From Rhizobium sp. JAB6 (lineage in GTDB: Bacteria; Pseudomonadota; Alphaproteobacteria; Rhizobiales; Rhizobiaceae), in the NCBI RefSeq assembly GCF_003024605.1, contig NZ_PYJQ01000007.1:186001-250000 (forward strand): a DNA stretch of 64,000 nucleotides. The letters are read 5' to 3'. The position numbers and the translations under genes were made by a program. The notes beneath the pieces are model-generated. The model was not told where the DNA came from. It was given only the letters and a program-made list of their open reading frames with translations, and ran no database searches. Below are positions 26,760-37,150 of this stretch, in pieces; positions within the stretch are counted from its first letter, which is position 1, and each line of letters begins with the position of its first letter.

Positions 26760-27761
26760 ATGGCTGCGTCTTTGAAACTGCCGCTGGTTCCAGCTTCATT
26801 CTTTGGCATGGTCCTGGGGCTTTCCGGTCTCGCCAACGCTTGGCGCGTGGGTGCACGCATCTGGCATCTACCGGCACTTGTCGGAGAAGTTCTTACCTTT
26901 ATTGCGCTAGCCGTCTGGCTGGTGCTGATCGTGCTCTACGCGCTGAAGTGGATGGTGGCGCGCGAGGAGGCCTTCAGGGAAGTGGCCCACCCAGTCCAGT
27001 GCTGCTTCATTGGCCTTATCGGCGTCGCAACGATGCTGGCGGCCGGCGGCCTGCTGCCCTATTCGCGCATCGGTGCCGAAACCATATTCCTGATCGGCGC
27101 CGCCTACACCCTGGCATTCTCCGTCTGGCGTACCGGAGGGCTCTGGCAGGGCGAGCGTGATATTGCGACGACGACCGCCGTGCTCTATCTGCCAAGCGTC
27201 GCCGGCAGCTTCGTGACCGCCATCGTCGGCGCCGCGCTCGGCTTTCCGCAATGGGCGCAGCTTTTCTTCGGCGCCGGCTTCTTCGCCTGGCTTGCCATCG
27301 AATCCGCCCTGCTGCATCGCCTGCTGACGGGGCCGGCGTTGGCGGCACCGCTGCGACCGACCCTCGGAATCCAATTGGCGCCGCCGGCCGTCGGTGCGCT
27401 TGCCTATATCAGCGTTACGCAAAGCCCTCCCGACATGCTCGTCCATGCAATGATCGGCTATGGCTTGCTGCAGGCTTTGATCATGTTGCGCCTTCTGCTC
27501 TGGATCATGAAGGAAGGCTTCAGTCCCGCCTATTGGGCCTTCACCTTCGGTGCAACGGCGCTGGCAACGGCTCCGATGCGCCTTGTCGAACGCGGCGATG
27601 TCGGTCCAGTGGCGCAGCTTGCCCCTATTCTTTTCGTTGCCGCCAATGTCGTCGTCGGGCTGATCGCTCTTGCGACGATTCGGCTGATTGCCAACCGGAA
27701 ACTCGTCATCGGCTGGGCCGAACTTGCTGACCGCGACGCTGGCGCCGTTGGTCAGCGGTAA
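26760..27761 (+). CDS. TehA/SLAC1 family anion channel-like membrane protein
   Basis: A 333-residue membrane protein with about ten hydrophobic segments and the family opening Pro-Ala-Ser-Phe-Phe-Gly-Met-Val-Leu-Gly-Leu-Ser-Gly-Leu-Ala-Asn. TehA proteins and plant SLAC1 are passive anion channels; overexpressed E. coli TehA gives tellurite resistance, but physiological substrates are generally unknown. A central Phe gate residue cannot be placed with certainty. ATG 26760 is preceded by AAGGGGGG and starts just before the first membrane segment. A short VOC-family gene follows 26 bases later on the same strand. Confidence 0.85.
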   Translation: MAASLKLPLVPASFFGMVLGLSGLANAWRVGARIWHLPALVGEVLTFIALAVWLVLIVLYALKWMVAREEAFREVAHPVQCCFIGLIGVATMLAAGGLLPYSRIGAETIFLIGAAYTLAFSVWRTGGLWQGERDIATTTAVLYLPSVAGSFVTAIVGAALGFPQWAQLFFGAGFFAWLAIESALLHRLLTGPALAAPLRPTLGIQLAPPAVGALAYISVTQSPPDMLVHAMIGYGLLQALIMLRLLLWIMKEGFSPAYWAFTFGATALATAPMRLVERGDVGPVAQLAPILFVAANVVVGLIALATIRLIANRKLVIGWAELADRDAGAVGQR

Positions 27762-27787
27762 TTCAATATCGCCGTCGGGAGAATGAT

Positions 27788-28159
27788 GTGCTTGATCATG
27801 TGACGATCGGAGTTCGTGACCTCGAACAATCGACGATCTTCTACGACACGATATTGCGCTCCCTGGGCATAGAACGTCTTTATGCCGAAGGCGGGAGCTT
27901 TGCCGGTTACGGTATTGGCCGAAAGGCCTTCTTCTGGATCGGTGAGCGCGATGTTCTGCAAACGGGCGCTCATGTCGCCTTTGCAGCTCCAAACAGGAAA
28001 ATCGTGGATGAGTTCCATCGGACCGGGATCATCGCCGGCGGTTTCGACAACGGCGCCCCGGGTCTACGCCCCCACTACCATCAGAACTATTACGGCGCTT
28101 TCATCCTCCACCCCGATGGACACAATATCGAAGCCGTTTGTCACCTGTCGGTGAGTTGA
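27788..28159 (+). CDS. VOC (glyoxalase/bleomycin resistance) family protein
   Basis: A 123-residue vicinal-oxygen-chelate fold protein with two beta-alpha-beta-beta-beta modules. Metal-ligand positions are visible: an N-terminal His in Leu-Asp-His-Val-Thr-Ile-Gly-Val, His in Gly-Ala-His-Val-Ala-Phe, and a late Glu in Asn-Ile-Glu-Ala-Val. Family members include glyoxalases, dioxygenases and antibiotic-binding proteins; the function here is undetermined. It starts with GTG 27788, preceded by GGGAGA. Its position after the TehA-like gene suggests a shared transcript. Confidence 0.85.
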   Translation: MLDHVTIGVRDLEQSTIFYDTILRSLGIERLYAEGGSFAGYGIGRKAFFWIGERDVLQTGAHVAFAAPNRKIVDEFHRTGIIAGGFDNGAPGLRPHYHQNYYGAFILHPDGHNIEAVCHLSVS

Positions 28160-28191
28160 GTGGAAGGCGCCTATGTCCGGCAAGAATGAGA

Positions 28192-29325
28192 TTATGGCAC
28201 CGGCGGCCCAACATAGCGCGCACGCGGGCGAATGAGCCTACCGCTGGTGGCCTGCTCCATGGCATGCGCAAGCCAGCCAACTGTGCGAGCGAGCGCGAAA
28301 ATGATCAGCGGCGCATCCTGCGGAAGATGATAGGCGTCGGTCATCGCCGTCAAGGCAAAGTCAACGTTGACGCGTTCTCCGACCAGCTGCTCCCCGACAT
28401 CGCGAACCCTCGCGAAGAGCGGAGGCGGCGTGAAGCAGCCCAGCAACGCCTCTCCGCGGATATCGACATCAGGATAAAGCTGATGCCCGAAAGCAGGCAA
28501 TGGCCGCCCTTCCGCGAGATAGCTGCGCACCGCTTCATCCACACCGGTTGTAGCCGCGCGCGCGATCAGCATGCGCACGCTCTGCCATGCACCGCCATGC
28601 AGCGGACCCGTCAGCGTCGAAAGCCCGGATAGAGTGGCAGCAGATAATGTCGCGCCAGCGGATGCCGTGATCCGCGCGGTGAAGGTCGAAGCGTTCAGCT
28701 CATGATCTGCAAGCAGGACGAGGCTACGGCGGATCACATCCTCGGCATCCGAGCGGTTCCAGGCAGCGGCGAGACGTCGATGCAGCGGCTGATCCCATGG
28801 GCCGGGCGCCAGTGCTTCAGCCACCGTACCGAATACGCTTTCAGCTTCGTTCTGCAGGGCCGGAAGCGAACGCCCGAGTGACGGCAGGTCGCCCGTTATG
28901 CGCTCGGCAAGCATGGAGAATGCGCTGTTCAGGGAAGGCGGCTTCCGCAGCGTCTCGTTTTGCTCGAATCGCAATGGCCGCTTCATATCCCACAACAGCA
29001 GCGCGACATCCTCCAGAGATGCGCTTTCGGCAAGCACCGCCGCATCCTTGCCGCGATAGAAAAGCCTGCCGTTCGAAACCGTCGACAGCGCCGATGGCAA
29101 TACCGGATCGCCCCATTGAATAGCCTCGGCCGCCACCGCCTCGGTCTTGCGCCTTCCGGCGTGGCGGGTAGCCAATCGCTTGACGTCATCGGCGAAATAG
29201 AGGCTGCGCCGCGTATCCGCGGGATCGGCCTTCGCACGAATGCGCCCGCGGCTGACATTGGCGTAGAGCGTCTGTGATTTCGTTCCCAGCAGGTTCAGCG
29301 CCTGCTCTGCCGTCAGCCAGCTCAT
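28192..29325 (-). CDS. Citrate synthase-like protein with N-terminal DNA-binding domain
   Basis: A 377-residue protein with two parts. Residues 1 to about 55 resemble a MerR/excisionase-type helix-turn-helix (Leu-Thr-Ala-Glu-Gln-Ala-Leu-Asn-Leu-Leu-Gly, then Gly-Arg-Ile-Arg). The rest is a citrate-synthase fold with all three catalytic positions: His in Gly-Pro-Leu-His-Gly-Gly-Ala, His in Phe-Gly-His-Gln-Leu-Tyr, and Asp in Asn-Val-Asp-Phe. It ends in Gly-Arg-Leu-Ile-Arg-Pro-Arg-Ala-Arg-Tyr-Val-Gly, as does the protein at 29,410, which is divergently transcribed from the same 84-base gap. It may be an enzyme, an autoregulator, or both. Confidence 0.85.
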   Translation of the reverse strand: MSWLTAEQALNLLGTKSQTLYANVSRGRIRAKADPADTRRSLYFADDVKRLATRHAGRRKTEAVAAEAIQWGDPVLPSALSTVSNGRLFYRGKDAAVLAESASLEDVALLLWDMKRPLRFEQNETLRKPPSLNSAFSMLAERITGDLPSLGRSLPALQNEAESVFGTVAEALAPGPWDQPLHRRLAAAWNRSDAEDVIRRSLVLLADHELNASTFTARITASAGATLSAATLSGLSTLTGPLHGGAWQSVRMLIARAATTGVDEAVRSYLAEGRPLPAFGHQLYPDVDIRGEALLGCFTPPPLFARVRDVGEQLVGERVNVDFALTAMTDAYHLPQDAPLIIFALARTVGWLAHAMEQATSGRLIRPRARYVGPPVP

Positions 29326-29335
29326 CGGTCCTCAT

Positions 29336-29366
29336 ATTGATCAATTGCATCAAGATTGACGTCAAT
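29336..29366. promoter_or_regulatory. Twin perfect palindromes in the divergent citrate-synthase-like promoter
   Basis: ATTGATCAAT (29336-29345) and ATTGACGTCAAT (29355-29366) are both perfect palindromes sharing the half ATTGA. Their centres are 20 bases apart, about two DNA turns, so they face the same side of the helix. They lie between the two divergent citrate-synthase-like genes and are natural operator candidates, possibly for the helix-turn-helix domain of the left-hand protein. Confidence 0.6.
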
Positions 29367-29409
29367 AGGAATAGAGCCGATCTAGTCGGATAGTCAAAGG
29401 AGAACCGAA

Positions 29410-30498
29410 ATGAAGAGTGGTCTTGAAGATGTCATTGCCGCGGAAACCAAGCTGTCCGACGTCGACGGCGCTGCTGGTCGGCTGATCATCCGCGGCGTGT
29501 CGCTCGATGAGCTGGTGGCGACCAGCCGCTTCGAGGATGTTGCGGCGCTGCTGCTGGATGGCCTGTTTGATGAACATATCGACGCAGCTTCCATACGAAC
29601 ACGGCTCGGCGCGGCTCGGGTTGCGCTTTTTGCGCATGTAGAAGCGGCCGATGCCGCCCTGCTCTCGCTGCCGCCGGTGGATGCCGTGCGGGCCTTGCTG
29701 GCGCGCGTTGCTGACGGTGAGGATTTCGCCACCGCGATCCGCCTGATGGCGGCACCGGCCGTTTTCCTGCCCGCGGTCTTACGGCTGCAGAAGAGCGACG
29801 CGCCGATCAAGCCGGATCCATCCTTGTCCCAGGCCGGTGATATCCTGCGCATGCTGACGGGCCGGGCGCCGACGGCAGAGCAGACGGCAGGCCTCGATGC
29901 CTATCTGGTCACGATTTCCGATCACGGCTTGAACGCATCCACATTCGCCTCCCGCGTCATCGCCTCCACCCAGGCTGGCCTGACCTCCTCCGTGCTTGCA
30001 GCAATCAGCGCCCTCAAAGGCCCTCTGCACGGCGGCGCCCCCGGCCCTGTCCTCGATATGTTTGACGGTGTCGGCAAACCGGAAAATGCGCGCGCATGGT
30101 TGTCTGACGCGCTCGATCGTGGCGAGCGGCTGATGGGTTTCGGCCATCGCATCTACCGTGTCCGCGATCCGCGCGCCGATGCCCTGAAGACGGCGCTTGA
30201 GCCGATCTTTGCCAGCCGACAGGCGGATCCCGGGCGCATTGCCCTGGCGGAAGCGATCGAGTCTGCGGCGCTGGCGTTGCTGAAGGAGCGCAAGCCGGAT
30301 CGGCCGTTGGATGTCAATGTCGAATACTACACCGCCCTGCTGCTCGACGCCCTCGGCTTCCCGCGCAGCTCCTTCACCGGCGTTTTCGCGATCGGCCGCA
30401 CGGTCGGCTGGATCGCCCACGCCCGCGAGCAGACGCTCGATGGACATCTGATCCGCCCGCAGTCGCGCTATGTCGGTCCGCTGCCGAAGGCGGCATAG
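29410..30498 (+). CDS. Citrate synthase / methylcitrate synthase-like protein
   Basis: A 362-residue type II-fold citrate synthase homologue without the N-terminal DNA-binding domain of its neighbour. The substrate His residues are in Gly-Pro-Leu-His-Gly-Gly-Ala and Gly-Phe-Gly-His-Arg-Ile-Tyr, but the catalytic Asp position reads Asn-Val-Glu-Tyr, a conservative Asp-to-Glu change. The CoA-binding C-terminus Arg-Thr-Val-Gly-Trp-Ile-Ala-His is intact. AAAGGAG lies seven bases before the ATG. It is shorter than the TCA-cycle enzyme (about 430 aa) and probably acts on another acyl-CoA or oxo-acid; it may pair with the divergent homologue. Confidence 0.88.
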   Translation: MKSGLEDVIAAETKLSDVDGAAGRLIIRGVSLDELVATSRFEDVAALLLDGLFDEHIDAASIRTRLGAARVALFAHVEAADAALLSLPPVDAVRALLARVADGEDFATAIRLMAAPAVFLPAVLRLQKSDAPIKPDPSLSQAGDILRMLTGRAPTAEQTAGLDAYLVTISDHGLNASTFASRVIASTQAGLTSSVLAAISALKGPLHGGAPGPVLDMFDGVGKPENARAWLSDALDRGERLMGFGHRIYRVRDPRADALKTALEPIFASRQADPGRIALAEAIESAALALLKERKPDRPLDVNVEYYTALLLDALGFPRSSFTGVFAIGRTVGWIAHAREQTLDGHLIRPQSRYVGPLPKAA

Positions 30499-30521
30499 AA
30501 GGATCTGCCAAAAGACGGAAC

Positions 30522-31397
30522 TCAGGCGGCCGCCGATTGGCGCGGCCGCATCATGCCCTCGCGGATATGGCGGGCCAGTTCCAGCGCCTGTGGCGCCGCG
30601 CCACTCTTCGGCAAATGCAGGTTGATTGCAAAGACCGGCAGTTCGGGAAGGCCCTGCTCGACGGTGAGGATATCGAGATCGGCCGGAACGGTCGAAGCGA
30701 GCCAGGCAGTGACAGCCAGATCCGTGCGCACCGTCGCCGTGGTCGCCTCGATATTGCCGTTCTCAAAGACCGTCCGCCAGCGCAGCCCATTCTTGCTGAG
30801 GGCCGCAAAGACGGACGACCGGAAAGCACAGGTGTCGGCGACCATCGAGATCGGCAGCGGCACCTTGCGATGGGCACTGCCGGATTTCGCACCGACCCAG
30901 ACGAGCCGCTCGACGGCAAGGCATTCGCCCTGCGACGTGCCGTAGGGCTCCTCCGCCACACAGAGATCTATGGTTCCCTTCCCCAGCTCTTCCAGCAGCT
31001 CCGGCGAGGACGCACAGACCAGCGAAATCTCGACTTGCGAATGGCGCTCGGCATAGGATTTGAGCACGGGCGCCAGGGTTGCTCCGACAAGATCGTAGGG
31101 AACGCCAAGCCGGACCCTGCCGCGGATCGTCCTTTCCGTCATGTCGTCCCAGATCTCGTCATTCAACGTCAGTAAGCGGCGGGCATTGCCTCGTAGCCGT
31201 TCGCCGGCTTCGGTCAGCCGCAATCCGCGCCTGTCACGCTCGAACAGAGTGCAGCCGAGCATATCCTCCAGCCGCTTGATCTGCTGGCTGACGGCGCCCT
31301 GCGTCATATGCAGCATATTGGCGGCAATGGTCATGCTGCCTTGGTCGGCAACCGCGGCGAAGGTTCTGATGAGGGCAATATCGAAGTTTCGGATCAT
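30522..31397 (-). CDS. LysR family transcriptional regulator
   Basis: A 291-residue LysR-type protein. The helix-turn-helix region reads Gly-Ser-Met-Thr-Ile-Ala-Ala-Asn-Met-Leu-His-Met-Thr-Gln-Gly-Ala-Val-Ser-Gln-Gln-Ile (about 20-40), followed by Leu-Phe-Glu-Arg-Asp-Arg-Arg-Gly. The effector domain starts near residue 90. It is divergent from a LysE exporter gene, the classic arrangement in which the LysR protein controls export of an amino acid or similar compound. An AATGC-N4-GCATT palindrome of LysR-box type lies 13-26 bases upstream of its start. Confidence 0.92.
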   Translation of the reverse strand: MIRNFDIALIRTFAAVADQGSMTIAANMLHMTQGAVSQQIKRLEDMLGCTLFERDRRGLRLTEAGERLRGNARRLLTLNDEIWDDMTERTIRGRVRLGVPYDLVGATLAPVLKSYAERHSQVEISLVCASSPELLEELGKGTIDLCVAEEPYGTSQGECLAVERLVWVGAKSGSAHRKVPLPISMVADTCAFRSSVFAALSKNGLRWRTVFENGNIEATTATVRTDLAVTAWLASTVPADLDILTVEQGLPELPVFAINLHLPKSGAAPQALELARHIREGMMRPRQSAAA

Positions 31398-31409
31398 CTC
31401 ATCATTATA

Positions 31410-31423
31410 AATGCTAATGCATT
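31410..31423. promoter_or_regulatory. Candidate LysR box between lysR and lysE-like genes
   Basis: AATGC (31410-31414) and GCATT (31419-31423) form a palindrome with a four-base centre and contain the T-N11-A pattern typical of LysR-type sites. It lies in the 100-base divergent gap, close to the regulator's own start. Confidence 0.45.
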
Positions 31424-31497
31424 AAACCTTCAATATTCGATTTCTTGATGCGCGAACGCTCTCTATGCCCTTTCCTCCATACGGAGAAAGGCTGGAC

Positions 31498-32097
31498 ATG
31501 ACGATAGAATCCCTGCTGCCGCTGATCCTCTTTGCATTGGTTTCCACCATAACGCCGGGCGGTGCGACCACGCTTGCGACAGCATCCGGTGCCAATTTCG
31601 GTTTTCGCCGGTCCATACCGGTCATCGGCGGCTTTGCCTTCGGCCTGGGCTCGATGGCCGGTGCGGCGGCTGCCGGGCTGGGTGGTGTTTTGATGGCCTT
31701 GCCGATGTTGCAAATCGCCATGAAGACGCTGGGCTCCCTCTATTTGATCTGGCTTGCCGTTCGGATCGGCAGAAGCGGTCAGCCGCGTGGAGCGGGGCAG
31801 ATGGCGAGACCGACAGGCTTCATCGCCGGCGTCTGGATGCTCTGGCACAATCCCAAGGGCTGGGCCATGACGATGGGCGCGGCTGCGTCCTTCGCTGCAC
31901 TCGCAGATAGTCCGCTGACGCTGGCTATGCTGCTCGGCCTAACCTTCTGCGTGATGGCGGCGCTTTCACTGGCATTGTGGTGCGCTCTAGGTCAACTGTT
32001 TGCCCGTCTGCTGAACGCGCCATGGCAGTGGCGCGTCCTCAATCTCATGCTAGCCTGCCTTCTTGTGCTCTCGATCATTCCGATGTGGCGGGATTGA
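31498..32097 (+). CDS. LysE/RhtB family exporter
   Basis: A 199-residue inner-membrane protein with about six hydrophobic segments. The N-terminal Ile-Thr-Pro-Gly-Gly-Ala-Thr-Thr-Leu-Ala motif matches the LysE superfamily signature (Thr-Pro-Gly-Pro region), and Trp-His-Asn-Pro-Lys-Gly-Trp in the middle corresponds to the conserved Asn-Pro-Lys. Such proteins export amino acids or homoserine lactone-like compounds. ATG 31498 is preceded by AAAGG at six bases; the longer frame from 31465 is not supported. It is divergent from a LysR regulator and converges on the Ni/Co permease with a two-base gap. Confidence 0.9.
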   Translation: MTIESLLPLILFALVSTITPGGATTLATASGANFGFRRSIPVIGGFAFGLGSMAGAAAAGLGGVLMALPMLQIAMKTLGSLYLIWLAVRIGRSGQPRGAGQMARPTGFIAGVWMLWHNPKGWAMTMGAAASFAALADSPLTLAMLLGLTFCVMAALSLALWCALGQLFARLLNAPWQWRVLNLMLACLLVLSIIPMWRD

Positions 32098-32099
32098 CC

Positions 32100-33149
32100 T
32101 TAGGAATGCTCGATCTGCAGGCTGTCATATCCCTTGGTTTTATAGAGCACCGTCGAAACCAGCCAGCTCAGCAGGAATATGCCGACAACGGCGAAGCCGA
32201 AATTGGCAAGATTGTCATTGAGTTCACCGACGAAGCTCCAGAAGGCACCTTCGAGGCCGAGCTTGTCGGCGATGAGCCCCAAAGCCTCGATGCCGCCGAC
32301 AAAGACGGCGACGACGACCGACGCCGCGGTGATGGTCAGATTGTACCAGAGCTTGCGCACCGGCTTGACGAAGGCCCAGCCATAGGCTCCCGTCATCAGC
32401 GTACTGTCGAGCGTATCCATTAGCGACATGCCGGCCGTGAACAGCGCCGGGAAAACAAGGATGATCCAGAAAGACATGCCCTGTGGGGCCTGAGCCGCCG
32501 AAATGCCGAGAAGCCCAATCTCCGTGGCGGTGTCGAAGCCGAGGCCGAAAAGGAAGCCGATCGGATACATATGCCAGGAGCGGGTCACGACCTTGAATAT
32601 CGGACGGAAGACACGCGCCAGCAAGCCGCCCCCGGCAAGCAATGTATCGAGCTCCTCTTCCGCGATCCTTTCACCCCTCTGCGCCCTTCTGAAGGCCGAC
32701 CAAACGCCCTGCAGTGCGAAGAGATTGGCGATGCCGATCAGCAGCAGAAAGGCCGCAGAAACCGTCGTCCCGATGACGCTGCCGACATCGTGGAAGGAAT
32801 CGAGCCGGTTCTGCATGGCGGCCGCGGTCGCGGCAATCAGGATCGAGGCGATCACGACGATCGAGGAATGACCGAGCGAGAAGAAGAAGCCAACCGCATA
32901 GGGCTGCTTCTTTTCCTGAATGAGCTTGCGCACCACATTATCGATGGCGGCAATGTGATCGGCACCGAAGGCGTGGCGTAGGCCGAACATATAGGCAAGA
33001 AGCGCAATACCAAGCAAAGACGGGCGGTCTGCAAAGGCGACCGAGGCCCAGGTCCAAGCGGCAATATTGAAAGCGATCAGCAGCGCGAAGGTGAAGGCGA
33101 TCTTCGCCCCGGGCCTTTCGGCGCGATCGTCAAATGAATTGAGTATCAT
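32100..33149 (-). CDS. NiCoT family nickel/cobalt permease
   Basis: A 349-residue secondary transporter with about eight membrane segments. The NiCoT signature Arg-His-Ala-Phe-Gly-Ala-Asp-His-Ile-Ala-Ala-Ile-Asp-Asn (HxxxxDH) is present, as are Leu-Gly-Phe-Asp-Thr-Ala-Thr-Glu and Ala-Gly-Met-Ser-Leu-Met-Asp-Thr-Leu-Asp. It imports Ni2+ or Co2+ for hydrogenase, urease or cobalamin enzymes. The upstream gap is only 139 bases and most of it is occupied by the neighbouring terminator, so I see no room for a cobalamin riboswitch. No nickel enzyme genes are nearby. Confidence 0.92.
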   Translation of the reverse strand: MILNSFDDRAERPGAKIAFTFALLIAFNIAAWTWASVAFADRPSLLGIALLAYMFGLRHAFGADHIAAIDNVVRKLIQEKKQPYAVGFFFSLGHSSIVVIASILIAATAAAMQNRLDSFHDVGSVIGTTVSAAFLLLIGIANLFALQGVWSAFRRAQRGERIAEEELDTLLAGGGLLARVFRPIFKVVTRSWHMYPIGFLFGLGFDTATEIGLLGISAAQAPQGMSFWIILVFPALFTAGMSLMDTLDSTLMTGAYGWAFVKPVRKLWYNLTITAASVVVAVFVGGIEALGLIADKLGLEGAFWSFVGELNDNLANFGFAVVGIFLLSWLVSTVLYKTKGYDSLQIEHS

Positions 33150-33245
33150 ACTTTTGTTCCCGTTATGCTTACTCGCACAGTGTCACGGAAACGAAAGCGG
33201 CGCGATAGTCGAATGACGTAGATGCCGAAGTTTTTCGCAGTGTCG

Positions 33246-33282
33246 GAAAAATGGGCAGGCCAGGTATAGGCCAGCTCTGCCC
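33246..33282 (-). terminator. Intrinsic terminator of the rhodanese gene
   Basis: On the minus strand GGGCAG (33282-33277) pairs with CTGCCC (33258-33253), with further GGCC/GGCC pairing inside, and ATTTTTC follows. It starts seven bases after the rhodanese stop codon. Confidence 0.75.
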
Positions 33283-33288
33283 TCGCGC

Positions 33289-33681
33289 TCAGCTCTTTTC
33301 GAATGGATAACCCTCATCGGCCCAGCCGGTCATGCCACCGATCATCACCTTCACGCGCTTGCCGAGCGTGCCCAGGCGCCAAGCCGCCTTGTCGGTGCCA
33401 TTGCAATGCGGCCCGGCGCAATAGACGACGAAGAGTGTATCGTCAGGCCATTCTGCCATTTTTCGCGCCGTCATCTTCCCGTGCGGCAGGTTGATCGCAC
33501 CCGGAATATGCTTCTCCTGGAACATGGCCGGGCCACGGACATCGAGCAGGACGAAATCGACATTGTCTGATGTCATGGATTGGTGGACGTCTGAGCAATC
33601 GGTTTCGAAGCCGAGCCTTCTGGCATAGTGCTCGGCGACGCGACTGGGATCTGCGGCGGGGGTTTCACTGACTAGCGACAT
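33289..33681 (-). CDS. Rhodanese-like domain protein
   Basis: A 130-residue single-domain rhodanese homologue, a fold that carries persulfide sulfur on a loop Cys. The domain shows Val-Leu-Leu-Asp-Val-Arg-Gly, His-Ile-Pro-Gly-Ala-Ile-Asn-Leu-Pro-His, and the active loop Tyr-Cys-Ala-Gly-Pro-His-Cys-Asn-Gly-Thr-Asp-Lys-Ala, which has two Cys. ATG 33681 is preceded by AAGGAG at six bases. It is divergent from the ftrA-like regulator with an 86-base gap, a pairing seen in other proteobacteria, so FtrA probably controls it. The gene has its own terminator. Confidence 0.88.
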   Translation of the reverse strand: MSLVSETPAADPSRVAEHYARRLGFETDCSDVHQSMTSDNVDFVLLDVRGPAMFQEKHIPGAINLPHGKMTARKMAEWPDDTLFVVYCAGPHCNGTDKAAWRLGTLGKRVKVMIGGMTGWADEGYPFEKS

Positions 33682-33767
33682 GGAACGCTCCTTCTTTGGT
33701 TCGGTGCATTCATGCCTGAGCCATCCCGTGGTTGAAATTGGCCGAAATGCCATATAGCGTCAATATC

Positions 33768-36444
<2,677 letters not shown>

Positions 36445-36462
36445 TAGAACGCGGAATATGGA

Positions 36463-36497
36463 CAAAACAAAACCGGCAGATCCGAGGACCTGCCGGG
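36463..36497 (-). terminator. Intrinsic terminator of secG
   Basis: On the minus strand CCGGCAG (36496-36490) pairs with CTGCCGG (36479-36473) and TTTTGTTTTG follows. It begins about 20 bases after the secG stop. Confidence 0.85.
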
Positions 36498-36518
36498 GAT
36501 GATCTTCGGCGACCGGAA

Positions 36519-37037
36519 TTACTTACCGGTCGGGACGCCGCCGTTGTCGGCTGGCGCGGGAGCGGTTGCCGCCGGCGCGGTCTGCTGACCGGTCGCGGCC
36601 GGCGCCTGCTGCGCAGGTGCTGCCTGATTCGTCGTTGCCGGCGGGGTTGCCTGCGATTGCGGAGCAACGGCGCCACTGTTCGGAACGCCGCTATTGTCGG
36701 CAGGCTTCGGCTGGGTGGTTGCCGGAGAAGCGCCCTTCTGGCCGCCAAGCGAATCGAGAATGCCGTTGCCCTGACCCGCCGTGCTCGGAATGCGGTTGAG
36801 AATGTCGGTCGGGCGCGCTTCGAAGCGGGACAGCACGTTCATGCCGAGCGCAAGCGCGAAAAACAGCGTGGCCAGAATGGCCGTGGTGCGCGTCAGCGCG
36901 TTGGCCGTACCGCGCGCAGACATGAAGCCCGATCCGCCGCCGATGCCAAGGCCGCCACCTTCGGAGCGCTGAATCAGCACCACGCCGATAAGGGCGACGA
37001 CAACCATGAGATAGATGACAAGCAGTACGGTTTGCAT
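36519..37037 (-). CDS. secG: Preprotein translocase subunit SecG
   Basis: Accessory subunit of the SecYEG protein-conducting channel. The N-terminal part has two membrane segments (about 1-22 and 55-75) around the conserved Leu-Ile-Gln-Arg-Ser-Glu-Gly-Gly-Gly-Leu-Gly loop. At 172 residues it is longer than E. coli SecG (110) because of a Gln/Ala/Pro-rich tail of about 95 residues, in which Pro-Ala-Asp-Asn-(Ser/Gly)-Gly-Val-Pro occurs twice. Such tails are common in alphaproteobacterial SecG. ATG 37037 begins at the first membrane segment. tpiA lies upstream, 113 bases away. Confidence 0.93.
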   Translation of the reverse strand: MQTVLLVIYLMVVVALIGVVLIQRSEGGGLGIGGGSGFMSARGTANALTRTTAILATLFFALALGMNVLSRFEARPTDILNRIPSTAGQGNGILDSLGGQKGASPATTQPKPADNSGVPNSGAVAPQSQATPPATTNQAAPAQQAPAATGQQTAPAATAPAPADNGGVPTGK

Positions 37038-37150
37038 AGATCCAGTCCTGCCCGGTGCGGGCATCAAAAATAAAAGCTCGCGGCTCTTTACATGAGGCTC
37101 TCGCCTATTCCAAGCCCTTTTAAGGCTGGAACTCCGGGCAAGTTGTTGCT

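Noticed and set aside
33150..33245. Possible cobalamin riboswitch before the Ni/Co permease
   Set aside because: The space is too small and no B12-box-like sequence or characteristic stem arrangement is present.
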